Shown here one piece after another: positions 46,728 to 54,871 of a stretch of 64,000 bases of DNA. The DNA is from Paracoccus onubensis (GTDB taxonomy: Bacteria; Pseudomonadota; Alphaproteobacteria; Rhodobacterales; Rhodobacteraceae). The notes under the pieces are model-generated. The model did not search any database and was not told the DNA's origin. It saw nothing but the letters and a program-made list of their open reading frames with translations. The DNA lies in NCBI RefSeq assembly GCF_003591515.1, contig NZ_QZCG01000007.1, positions 208,504 through 272,503 on the forward strand. Direction: 5' to 3'. Each line of letters begins with the position of its first letter. Positions within the stretch are counted from its first letter, which is position 1. The translations under genes were made by a program, and so were the position numbers.

Positions 46728-46743
46728 TTGTGGTTTACCACAA
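46728..46743. promoter_or_regulatory. Palindromic operator candidate upstream of the exported lyase
   Basis: TTGTGGT and ACCACAA flank a TT centre, a perfect 7-bp inverted repeat about 60-75 bases upstream of the lyase start and just beyond the acnA terminator. The TGGT/ACCA core resembles GntR (FadR-subfamily) operators. No such regulator gene adjoins. Confidence 0.45.
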
Positions 46744-46744
46744 G

Positions 46745-46779
46745 AAAAAGCGGCCTCCGATATCTGTATCGGAGGCCGC
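46745..46779 (-). terminator. Intrinsic terminator of acnA
   Basis: A perfect 13-bp stem, GCGGCCTCCGATA and TATCGGAGGCCGC with a four-base loop, begins 20 bases past the acnA stop and is followed on the transcribed strand by five uridines. Confidence 0.95.
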
Positions 46780-46799
46780 CATTACAAATTTCCGGCAGG

Positions 46800-49571
46800 T
46801 CAGGACGCGGCGAGATTGCGCAGCACGTAATGCAGCACGCCACCATTCTTGAGATATTCGATCTCGACCTCGGTATCCACGCGAGCCTTGAGCTGGATCT
46901 CTTTCGTGGTGCCGTCGGCATAGGTGATCGTTGCCGGAACCAGTGACAGAGGTTTGAAATCACCTTCCAACCCGGTGATCGTCACCGTTTCGTCGCCGGT
47001 CAGTTTCAGCGTCTTGCGGGTGTCGCCATTGGTGAATTCGAATGGAACGACGCCCATTCCGACCAGATTCGAACGGTGAATACGCTCGAAGCTTTCCGCG
47101 ATCACGGCTGTCACGCCCAGCAGATTGGTGCCCTTGGCAGCCCAGTCACGCGATGAACCGGCGCCATATTCCGCGCCACCGATCACCACCAGCGGAGTGC
47201 CTTGTTCGGCATAGCTCATGGCAGCGTCGTAAATTGCGGCCTGCTGACCGTCCGGCCCCTTGGAATAGCCGCCTTCGACGCCATCCAGCATCTCGTTCCT
47301 GATGCGGATATTGGCAAATGTGCCGCGCATCATCACCTCGTGATTGCCGCGGCGCGAGCCATAGGAGTTGAATTCCCGTGCGGGAACCTGACGTTCGGTC
47401 AGGTATTTCCCGGCCGGCGTATCAGGCTTGAAGGAGCCGGCGGGCGAGATGTGGTCGGTGGTGATCATGTCACCCAGCAGCGCGAGGATGCGGGCGCCAC
47501 TGATATTGCTGATGGTTCCGGGATCTTTCGACATGCCCTGGAAATAGGGCGGGTTCTGGATATAGGTCGATGTCGGCGGCCAGTCGTAAGTTTCGCTGTC
47601 GGTGACTTCGACAGCCTGCCACCGTTCATCGCCCTTGAAGACATCGGCATATTTTTCCTGGAACATCTCACGGGTAACGATGGACTCGACCAGTTCGGCA
47701 ACCTCTTTCGTGGTCGGCCAGATGTCTTTCAGATAAACCGGGTTGCCGTCTTTCGACGTGCCAAGCGGTTCCGTCGTCAGGTCGATATTCATGTCTCCTG
47801 CAAGCGCATAGGCCACGACCAGCGGCGGCGAGGCCAGATAGTTGGCGCGCACATCCGGCGAAATCCGGCCCTCGAAATTGCGGTTACCGGACAAGACCGA
47901 GACGGCGACAAGATCGTTGTCGTTGATCGATTTCGAGATTTCCGGCTGAAGCGGGCCCGAATTGCCGATGCAGGTGGTGCAGCCGAATCCGACAAGGTTG
48001 AAGCCGATGGCATCCAGATCCTCTTGCAGCCCGGCGGCCTCAAGATATTCCTGAACGACCTGCGAACCCGGCGCCAGCGAGGTTTTCACCCAGGGCTTCC
48101 GGTTCAGTCCCAATTCCCGCGCCTTACGGGCAACCAGTCCGGCGGCCATGAGCACATAGGGGTTCGATGTATTGGTGCAGGAGGTGATCGACGCGATCAC
48201 GATTGAACCGTCGTGAAGCCTGTAATCCTCACCCTCTACCGTGCCGTCCTTATAGCCATCGTGATGGCCCGGCAGATCGTTGGGGGTGGGTGCGCCACCT
48301 TCGGCATTCCATCTGCCGGTGGCGGTACCGGTGGGTTCGGGCAATTTGCGGGTGTCGCAGATATATTTGCGGAACGCAGAAGCGGAAGCGGTCAGCGGAA
48401 CATGGTCTTGCGGGCGCTTCGGCCCCGAGATCGCGGGCACGACATCGCCCTGATCAAGTTCCAGCGTCGAGGAATAGACCGGATCGTAATCCTTGCCGCG
48501 CCAGAAGCCGTTCTCCTTGGCATATGCTTCGACCAGCGCAATACGATCCTCGTCGCGGCCGGTCTGGCGCAGGTAACGCAGGGTTTCATCGTCAATCGGG
48601 AAGAAGCCACAGGTCGCGCCGTATTCCGGTGCCATATTGGCGATGGTGGCGCGGTCGGGCAGGGGCATATTGTCCAATCCGTCGCCATAGAATTCCACGA
48701 ATTTGCCGACTACGCCATGTTCGCGCAGCATCTGCACGACTTTCAGCACAAGGTCGGTTGCCGTAACGCCTTCGCGCAGGGAACCGGTGATCTTGAAGCC
48801 CACGACCTCCGGGATCAGCATCGAGATCGGTTGCCCCAGCATCGCCGCTTCGGCCTCGATCCCGCCGACGCCCCAGCCCAGCACGGCAAGGCCGTTGACC
48901 ATGGTCGTATGAGAGTCGGTGCCGACCAGAGTATCGGGATAGGCGACTTCTTCGTCGTTCTGGTCGGTATCGGTCCAGACGGTCTGCGCCAGATACTCAA
49001 GATTTACCTGATGGCAGATGCCGGTTCCGGGTGGGACCACGCGGAAGTTCTGAAACGCCTTCTGACCCCATTTCAGGAACTGATATCGTTCGATATTGCG
49101 TTCGTATTCGCGTTCGACATTGAACTGGAAAGCGCGGGGGGTGCCGAATTCATCGATCATGACCGAGTGGTCAATGACCAGATCGACCGGGTTCAGCGGA
49201 TTGATTTTCTGCGCATCACCGCCAAGCGCCTTGATGCCGTCGCGCATCGCGGCAAGGTCGACAACCGCCGGAACACCGGTGAAATCCTGCATCAGCACAC
49301 GGGCAGGGCGATAGGCGATCTCTCGCGGGTTCTGACCACCCTTTGCGGCCCATTCGGCAAAGGCCCGGATATCGTCCTGACTGACGGTGCGCCCGCCATC
49401 TTCGAACCGGAGCATGTTCTCCAGCACCACCCTGAGCGATGCCGGAAGTTTGGAAAAATCGCCAAGTCCGGCGTCGGACGCGGCTGTAATGGAGTAATAG
49501 GAAACCTCTTTCCCGCCAGCTTTCAGCTTGCGGCGGGTCTTGGAGGTATCGGTTCCGGTCTGGATGGGCAT
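46800..49571 (-). CDS. acnA: Aconitate hydratase A
   Basis: Isomerises citrate and isocitrate in the TCA cycle with a [4Fe-4S] cluster. The ATG at 49571 ([16 protein letters not shown]) follows a GGGAGG box and gives 923 residues. The cluster cysteines are in [10 protein letters not shown] and [15 protein letters not shown]; the swivel domain [16 protein letters not shown] and the early [12 protein letters not shown] are conserved. It is transcribed alone, between a strong terminator and the divergent DUF1223 gene. Confidence 0.97.
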   Translation of the reverse strand: MPIQTGTDTSKTRRKLKAGGKEVSYYSITAASDAGLGDFSKLPASLRVVLENMLRFEDGGRTVSQDDIRAFAEWAAKGGQNPREIAYRPARVLMQDFTGVPAVVDLAAMRDGIKALGGDAQKINPLNPVDLVIDHSVMIDEFGTPRAFQFNVEREYERNIERYQFLKWGQKAFQNFRVVPPGTGICHQVNLEYLAQTVWTDTDQNDEEVAYPDTLVGTDSHTTMVNGLAVLGWGVGGIEAEAAMLGQPISMLIPEVVGFKITGSLREGVTATDLVLKVVQMLREHGVVGKFVEFYGDGLDNMPLPDRATIANMAPEYGATCGFFPIDDETLRYLRQTGRDEDRIALVEAYAKENGFWRGKDYDPVYSSTLELDQGDVVPAISGPKRPQDHVPLTASASAFRKYICDTRKLPEPTGTATGRWNAEGGAPTPNDLPGHHDGYKDGTVEGEDYRLHDGSIVIASITSCTNTSNPYVLMAAGLVARKARELGLNRKPWVKTSLAPGSQVVQEYLEAAGLQEDLDAIGFNLVGFGCTTCIGNSGPLQPEISKSINDNDLVAVSVLSGNRNFEGRISPDVRANYLASPPLVVAYALAGDMNIDLTTEPLGTSKDGNPVYLKDIWPTTKEVAELVESIVTREMFQEKYADVFKGDERWQAVEVTDSETYDWPPTSTYIQNPPYFQGMSKDPGTISNISGARILALLGDMITTDHISPAGSFKPDTPAGKYLTERQVPAREFNSYGSRRGNHEVMMRGTFANIRIRNEMLDGVEGGYSKGPDGQQAAIYDAAMSYAEQGTPLVVIGGAEYGAGSSRDWAAKGTNLLGVTAVIAESFERIHRSNLVGMGVVPFEFTNGDTRKTLKLTGDETVTITGLEGDFKPLSLVPATITYADGTTKEIQLKARVDTEVEIEYLKNGGVLHYVLRNLAAS

Positions 49572-49825
49572 CAGGGCCTCCCTGTCTGCGAAATGGATGG
49601 GTCGGGCATGAGTCTCACCCTGCTTTGCCTGAAGCAAAAAGGTTCTGCAAGGGTAATGCACCTCAATTGTATGCAATGGCATGCCATAATCTGACGGCTT
49701 GCTCAATAGCCCTGAAGCATGCACTTGTCCATAATCAGGTGACTGGGCTAACAAAGCATTGATTTGGTGTTGGCCGCCACATGGGTCTATGCATGGAGAT
49801 GAGATCTGATCAAGCGGACCCGAAG

Positions 49826-50746
49826 ATGCGCATAGGCACCAGCAGAATGTTTCTGGCCGTCCTGTTTGCCGGGACGATAGGTGTACTGCCCCTGTCCGCC
49901 CAGCAACCGACCGTGCCCGATGACCCGGAGGCGCCGCTGATCACGGCGCCGACTGATCCGGGCCGGTCCGCGCCATCATCCGACAGGCAATATGAAATGC
50001 CCGAATCGGCAGGGTTCAACAGTTTCGCCAGCGGAGATGCGCCCCCGCCGCCTCTGGACAATTTCAATCCCTCGACATCGCCAATCGTCGTTGAACTGTT
50101 CACGTCGCAAGGCTGTTCCTCTTGCCCCGCCGCCGACAATATGCTGAGCGCATTGGCGGATGACCCGGGCGTGCTGCCATTGTCGCTGCACGTGGATTAC
50201 TGGGACTATCTTGGCTGGGAAGACAGTTTCGCGAGCCCCGAATTCACCAGCCGGCAAGAGGCATATGCCCGTGCCGCAGGCGAACGTTCGGTCTACACGC
50301 CGCAACTCATCATTGATGGACAGGATACCGCCGTCGCGCCCGGTCCGGCGCAGCTTGCCGGGCTGATCGACGCGCATCGGGTTACACCGGCGCTCGTCAG
50401 CCTGAACCGCGAAACCACGCAACAGGGCGACAGTATCGAGATCGTGCCGCTGTCGGAACTGGCGAATCCGGTTGATGTTCTGCTGGTCAGCTATGTTCCC
50501 AGCCGGACCGTCGAGATCAAGGCCGGCGAGAATCGCGGGCGCAGCATGAATTATGTCAATGTAGTTCTGTCGATTGACAAGCTTGCCGACTGGGACGGCA
50601 GAACGCCGCTTCGGCTGAATATACGCCAGGAGAAGCAACCCGAAAGAAGCAATCCTAAAGATACCAGGCATGTCATCCTGGTGCAGGAGGATCTTGGGGG
50701 ACAGGAAATCCCGGGTCAGATTATCGCAGCCATTACTTTGGATTAA
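49826..50746 (+). CDS. DUF1223 (thioredoxin-like fold) exported protein
   Basis: A 306-residue protein starting at [16 protein letters not shown] with a signal peptide ending LSAQQ; earlier in-frame ATGs at 49793 and 49799 would lengthen it slightly and cannot be excluded. After a Pro/Asp-rich linker of about 55 residues comes the DUF1223 core: [20 protein letters not shown], with a CxxC-like motif in the thioredoxin position, then [20 protein letters not shown] and [12 protein letters not shown]. The family's redox function is not established. It is the last clear host gene before the Tn7-like element, divergent from acnA. Confidence 0.85.
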   Translation: MRIGTSRMFLAVLFAGTIGVLPLSAQQPTVPDDPEAPLITAPTDPGRSAPSSDRQYEMPESAGFNSFASGDAPPPPLDNFNPSTSPIVVELFTSQGCSSCPAADNMLSALADDPGVLPLSLHVDYWDYLGWEDSFASPEFTSRQEAYARAAGERSVYTPQLIIDGQDTAVAPGPAQLAGLIDAHRVTPALVSLNRETTQQGDSIEIVPLSELANPVDVLLVSYVPSRTVEIKAGENRGRSMNYVNVVLSIDKLADWDGRTPLRLNIRQEKQPERSNPKDTRHVILVQEDLGGQEIPGQIIAAITLD

Positions 50747-50865
50747 ACCCGGGGCGCGCGCTATTCCCTGCGAAAAATGCCAGCAGCCGGAACTCCCCTG
50801 TGGAGTTCTTGCCCGAAGCCGTTGAAACCAAGTAAAGGATAGCCGACTGACATGAATGTCGGACA

Positions 50866-51063
50866 TTAACGAAATTTCTCACCTTCAGCTTCGCAGTGCT
50901 GGCGCATCTGATCGATCCAACGATCGAACCAAACCCAATTCCCATAGTCACCGATGCACCCGGAACCCTTGCCCGGGTTTTTCGCATCGAGCTGTTTCCA
51001 TAGCTGCGTATGGTCATGCATGCGGAATTTCGGGAAACCTGCCGCTTGCATCTTCTCCACCAC
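50866..51063 (-). pseudogene. Short fragment of a larger unrecognised protein
   Basis: Sixty-five codons from a GTG. The composition (DYGNWVWFDRWIDQMRQHC and FRMHDHTQLWKQLDAKNPG) is protein-like and rich in aromatic residues, and a stop codon lies ten codons upstream in frame. It looks like the C-terminal end of a longer gene rather than a complete protein, but I do not recognise the family. It lies between the DUF1223 gene and the AT-rich stretch beside the transposon. A genuine small gene is the alternative. Confidence 0.4.
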
Positions 51064-51089
51064 TTTGTTGGGCGGATACCGTCTTCAAC

Positions 51090-51442
51090 GTGACAGACTG
51101 AGCGGCGCGGATTTCTGAAAATCGGGCGTTTTCCGAGTGCGTTTAGATCCGATTTCCTTCGCTTTATAGCAGATAGGAAATATTTATAAATAATATCAGT
51201 ATCTTGATGGTGATGCGGGAAGAGGCGCTTGTTACCTTTTTGTAATTAGGTTCAGAAGGAAATGTATAATAAAAACAAAGATATATCTATGTAGTAACAA
51301 GGTAACAACGGTTGCATCGCTTTTTACAGCTTCCCGGTCATGTGCGGCACCCTGTTTTCCTGCTTCGTTTGGTTGCGTTCTTCGTGGTAGACCCGTGGTA
51401 GCCACGCAAAGAAAAAGGCTCAGGCAGTTTTGCCTAAGCCTC
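51090..51442. other. AT-rich intergenic stretch abutting the transposon left end
   Basis: No gene is seen. The stretch is much more AT-rich than the host genes around it. It contains the inverted pair TTGTTACCTT (51229-51238) and AAGGTAACAA (51299-51308), a doubled CGTGGTAG at about 51385, and the hairpin described separately. It looks like remains of an older insertion. Confidence 0.5.
51417..51441. terminator. Hairpin directly outside the transposon left end
   Basis: AGGCTCAGGCA and TGCCTAAGCCT (one mismatch, loop GTTT) preceded by five A and followed by CTCTGTT. The transposon's TGT begins two bases after it. It could be the terminator of a lost gene or part of the target site. Confidence 0.5.
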
Positions 51443-51565
51443 TGTTAGGTGACACATAAGTTGTCCATTGGCGAGTTGATAAGCCATTGTAATCATTCAA
51501 CAGCGCACCTTTTTAGTGACACCATTTTGGCCATTGGCGACAATATTTTTGTCCATTTTTGACGG
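51443..51565. repeat. Transposon left end: TGT terminus and three TnsB-site-like repeats
   Basis: Site 1 at 51451-51474, site 2 at 51518-51540 and site 3 at 51539-51565 share a pattern of GACA, an A/T core, then TTGTCCATT or GGCCATTGGCGA. Sites 1 and 2 share CCATTGGCGA; sites 1 and 3 share TTGTCCATT. The terminus reads TGTTAGGTGACA. Three spaced sites at the end distal to tnsA match the Tn7 left-end plan. Confidence 0.72.
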
Positions 51566-51587
51566 GTTACAATGTCTGACTGCATAT

Positions 51588-51615
51588 AAAAAGGCACCGC
51601 CGGTGAAGCGGTGCC
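51588..51615 (-). terminator. Intrinsic terminator of the tns operon
   Basis: GGCACCGC and GCGGTGCC form a perfect 8-bp stem with a seven-base loop; on the transcribed strand five uridines follow. It lies 31 bases past the stop of the last operon gene and inside the transposon. Confidence 0.93.
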
Positions 51616-51645
51616 AATGCGGTTTTGAAATTTGACGGTCGCAGG

Positions 51646-52008
51646 TTACTGCGATGGAAAAACAGGCAGCGCTAGTATGGCTACCATGGTCCACAATTGG
51701 ACGGCTAAGTAAATTGATATGACGAATATGCCAAATCCGAGCGCGACACCTATTATCATTCCCGATGTCCGACCCTTCTTGGTCACACCTGGAACTATAC
51801 CGCCAAATATCCAGCTCGCGAGTGCAGCCACACCAATCGCGGTCACGCCAATACCAAAAATAAGCGCCTGGGTAGAATCGGTGGCGTCATAGGCTCGAAG
51901 GCCAAGAACACCGATACCGAACCAACGCCAAATTTTCCAAAGTTCATCAATGATTTTTCGGAGCGATTGCGCACCAGTCTCCAAGGCGTTCCAGTAATTT
52001 TCACTCAT
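51646..52008 (-). CDS. Small membrane protein at the end of the tns operon
   Basis: A 120-residue protein of unknown family with an N-terminal amphipathic stretch (ETGAQSLRKIIDELWKIW) and three hydrophobic segments: ALIFGIGVTAIGVAALASWI, GMIIGVALGFGIFVISIYLA and a last short one to the C-terminus. It begins 23 bases after the tniQ stop and precedes the operon terminator, so it is co-transcribed with the transposition genes. No Tn7 core gene is known to encode a membrane protein; it may be cargo captured in the operon or have a role in the element's biology. Confidence 0.65.
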   Translation of the reverse strand: MSENYWNALETGAQSLRKIIDELWKIWRWFGIGVLGLRAYDATDSTQALIFGIGVTAIGVAALASWIFGGIVPGVTKKGRTSGMIIGVALGFGIFVISIYLAVQLWTMVAILALPVFPSQ

Positions 52009-52031
52009 CTCTATACGACCTAAGTTTTAGT

Positions 52032-53858
52032 TCATTTGTGTGAAGATGGGAGCACCAGCCTTCCCACATGCTCGGACGGGCGCACCACCTCCCGCAGGAA
52101 AATCTTGTTGAGGTTCGGCGGGAAATCAATCGGAATGATCCCTTTTCGTTCCAGCCTGCGTGCAACATGGTTGGCCTGGATGCGAGCTTCGGCTGCAAGA
52201 GCGCCGAGTGAAACGTATCGGTTTGCAAAGGCATTGACATCAGCCTTTGCGATCAACCTGCTATGCCGCCGTCGGCGCTCGTTCCAGTATCGGCGAGTTG
52301 GCAAATATCCTTGGCGTATGAGCCACGCGATTGTTTGGGTGTTGAGGTGAAGCACTCGTCTGGTTTGATCGATGGTCAGTTGGTTTGGGGGGATGGGTTC
52401 TTCGGGGCCGTGCACGAGATCGCGGAGCTCGTCGCGATTGACATAAAGATCGCACATCCGATGATTGCCCGCTTCTTGCCCGACGAATGCGATCTTGCCT
52501 TCGGCAACCATTGCCAGAATTTCTTCACATGGGACGGAAACGATGCCAGCGGCAGCGGTGATACGAGAGCAATTCGGTGGCCGTTGATGCACAATTTGTG
52601 CGTGACTAAATATCGTGTGCCGTAGGTGATCAAGCTCCTTAATGTCAAACAGATCCGCCACGTTCTCACCGCTGAACGCCGGAAGCAGGCGACCGATATG
52701 TTTGAGCCGATCGAACATGTCTGGAGAAACCCCCATCCGCTTCGCCGCCTTTACCCTGGGGAGGCAGGACGTGATCCTGGAGAGCAGCGGGTCAATGGCC
52801 TCGACGCCGAGGCCCTGGCCGTCTTTGATCAACGTCTTGAGCAAACGATCCGTGCGAGACGTGTTTAACCCATAGGCGGCAGCTGCACTTTTCACGGAAT
52901 GGTATCGACGCTCTTTGCAGATCTGCCCTAGCAGACTTGTCCCCGCAGGAATCGACTGATGGGTAAAAACGAAATCAGCCATCTCCTGCAAAACCCGTTT
53001 GTATCGATGATCGCCTTTGGCCTTGTCCAACCAACGCCAGAGATTCCCGAAGGCAGTGTAGTAGCCGGGCCGCTGGGACGGACAGGCTTCCCATATCTCT
53101 CTGATTAGAGGTTCGAGCCGTGCGTTTGTTGCCGCAAGACGCTGAAACGCGACCTCTGTAGCAGTGGCCAGCTGCTCGCTGTCGAGTTGACGAGGCGCTG
53201 CCGCCGCACCGAAACACAATGCGGTGCCAGCCTTTTCGCAGAGCTGGGTGACCACGCTGACCTCCAACTCATCAAACCAATGTCTCGGCCTCTGATACGC
53301 CAGGCGATGCAATAGCCAGGATTCGAAACGGTGCGATCGGACGACCGTGGTAGCCGCCGCCTGCTGGATGATTTCGAAGTTTCTTTCAACAATCCGCGCA
53401 AAATCCAGCGCATAGTGCGGCGCAGGAGGGCTCGGTAGTGTCATGATCGGCACGCTATGATGTGGGCAGGTCCGAAGCTGATTCAACTGCCAATGGGCCC
53501 TGCAGTATCGTTCAAGAGTACCACCGCGATCATGGTCTTCCAGGACACAAAGCGGACAGAGACGTATTTCGCACCGATTTACCATCGGGCGATCCAAAAG
53601 ATGACCACGAAAGCTGAACCGACCTTCCGGGCGAGGCGCAAAGGATTCGTGCAACAGGATGGCCCCATCCGCGTCAATGATATCGGCGAATTGTTCGATT
53701 TCTGTTGGTCGCCCCCGACGAAAGAGAGGCCAGTTGATTCCTAAGTCGAGTAAGCAGTCTGACACGTTGGAGATGCCAAGCTTCATGGCAATACGTGAAG
53801 CGACGCCGATTGCCGGCTCAGACGGCTGTGGTGCCAATGAGAGAGCGAGATTGGTCAT
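52032..53858 (-). CDS. tniQ: TniQ/TnsD-family target selector
   Basis: A 608-residue protein with an N-terminal TniQ domain containing a zinc-binding region: Cys96, Cys101 and Cys104 in CEIRLCPLC, then YCRAHW (Cys119, His122) and CPHHS (Cys131). The long C-terminal part has several helix-turn-helix-like segments (AAAAYGLNTSRTDRLLK, AAKRMGVSPDMFDRLK, VSLGALAAEARIQANHVARRL), fitting a TnsD that reads a fixed attachment site rather than a short TniQ that serves a CRISPR effector. Its start overlaps the tnsC stop by four bases. The target it recognises is not apparent. Confidence 0.88.
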   Translation of the reverse strand: MTNLALSLAPQPSEPAIGVASRIAMKLGISNVSDCLLDLGINWPLFRRGRPTEIEQFADIIDADGAILLHESFAPRPEGRFSFRGHLLDRPMVNRCEIRLCPLCVLEDHDRGGTLERYCRAHWQLNQLRTCPHHSVPIMTLPSPPAPHYALDFARIVERNFEIIQQAAATTVVRSHRFESWLLHRLAYQRPRHWFDELEVSVVTQLCEKAGTALCFGAAAAPRQLDSEQLATATEVAFQRLAATNARLEPLIREIWEACPSQRPGYYTAFGNLWRWLDKAKGDHRYKRVLQEMADFVFTHQSIPAGTSLLGQICKERRYHSVKSAAAAYGLNTSRTDRLLKTLIKDGQGLGVEAIDPLLSRITSCLPRVKAAKRMGVSPDMFDRLKHIGRLLPAFSGENVADLFDIKELDHLRHTIFSHAQIVHQRPPNCSRITAAAGIVSVPCEEILAMVAEGKIAFVGQEAGNHRMCDLYVNRDELRDLVHGPEEPIPPNQLTIDQTRRVLHLNTQTIAWLIRQGYLPTRRYWNERRRRHSRLIAKADVNAFANRYVSLGALAAEARIQANHVARRLERKGIIPIDFPPNLNKIFLREVVRPSEHVGRLVLPSSHK

Positions 53859-54871
53859 CGCTTGCGGCCCTTCTTTTTGGGTTCCGGGTCTTCATCGTCC
53901 GGAATTTGACCCAGCAGAAGCAGACGCGCGTTGATTGAGGTATAGTCCTCGCGAAGGAAGGGGTTGAAATCCGGCATGCAACCAGACCGTCGGGCGAATG
54001 CCTGAACAAAACATGTGTGATCCAGCTTCTGCTTGCCGTTACGCAGAGCATTTTCAACAGCAGATAGAAGCAACTCGACAGTCAGCCCAAATTCTCCGGC
54101 CGCAGCATGGACCAACCGTCGGATGAATGCTTTGTCTTTCAGATCGGGCGCGATGTCGAGATCGGTTGTTTTAGCGTAGCCAGCTACCATCTTCATGATC
54201 GGTAATGCGTCCAATGCTGGGTCAAGTTTTGAAAAATGAACGGGCGTGAACCGCCGAGTCAGTTGCGTGTCCATGTTGATCAAGTCTCGAAGCTGCGGCA
54301 TGCCGCTCAGAATGATGCTAACCGGCCATTTGGGATTCTGCGTCAACGCTTTGAGCGTGTTTATCATTGCCTGCATTTCGCGGGTATTCTGATTGATATA
54401 AAAGTCCTGGGCTTCGTCGAAATGTAGGACGAGTGTTTGCCTGAGTTGCAGGTTATTGTGGACCAGATCCCAGATGACGGCAGACGTCCGGTCCCGGCGA
54501 AGGGGATAGCCTAGCACATTCAGGCAGGCCAGACCCACGAATTTGACGCTGGCCGGTGACGGCAGGCTGAGACTGACCGCTTCGGCTTTCTCGACCCCCG
54601 GCTGCAAGGTTTGCAGATCCGGGTGCGTCGCGAATAGCCGCCTTACAGCCGTCGTCTTGCCGGATCCTGAATCACCGATGACCGCGATCCCGTGCGCCTC
54701 GTTCTGGCTTCCGATCTCCAGATCGGCGCGTCGATGATTCAGCAATGTCGTGAAGCTCTCTTGTAGTTTCCGATAATAGCGATGTGCGAAAAAACGCGCT
54801 CGGAGTTGCGCAAGGGCGCGATCAATATCGTCTACGCCTGTGGCGGCCGTTGCGGCGATCTTGTTACTCAT
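53855..54871 (-). CDS. tnsC: TnsC-type transposition regulator AAA+ ATPase
   Basis: Links target selection by TniQ to the TnsA/TnsB transposase. The 338-residue protein (start MSNKIAATAATG; ATG overlaps the tnsB end in ATGAGTAA) has Walker A GDSGSGKTT (66-74), Walker B LVLHFDEAQDF with Asp152/Glu153, and a sensor segment VSIILSGMPQL. The length fits TnsC/TniB of Tn7-like elements. The tail ends in a basic run (PKKKGRKR). Encoded between tnsB and tniQ with overlaps on both sides. Confidence 0.92.
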   Translation of the reverse strand: MSNKIAATAATGVDDIDRALAQLRARFFAHRYYRKLQESFTTLLNHRRADLEIGSQNEAHGIAVIGDSGSGKTTAVRRLFATHPDLQTLQPGVEKAEAVSLSLPSPASVKFVGLACLNVLGYPLRRDRTSAVIWDLVHNNLQLRQTLVLHFDEAQDFYINQNTREMQAMINTLKALTQNPKWPVSIILSGMPQLRDLINMDTQLTRRFTPVHFSKLDPALDALPIMKMVAGYAKTTDLDIAPDLKDKAFIRRLVHAAAGEFGLTVELLLSAVENALRNGKQKLDHTCFVQAFARRSGCMPDFNPFLREDYTSINARLLLLGQIPDDEDPEPKKKGRKR

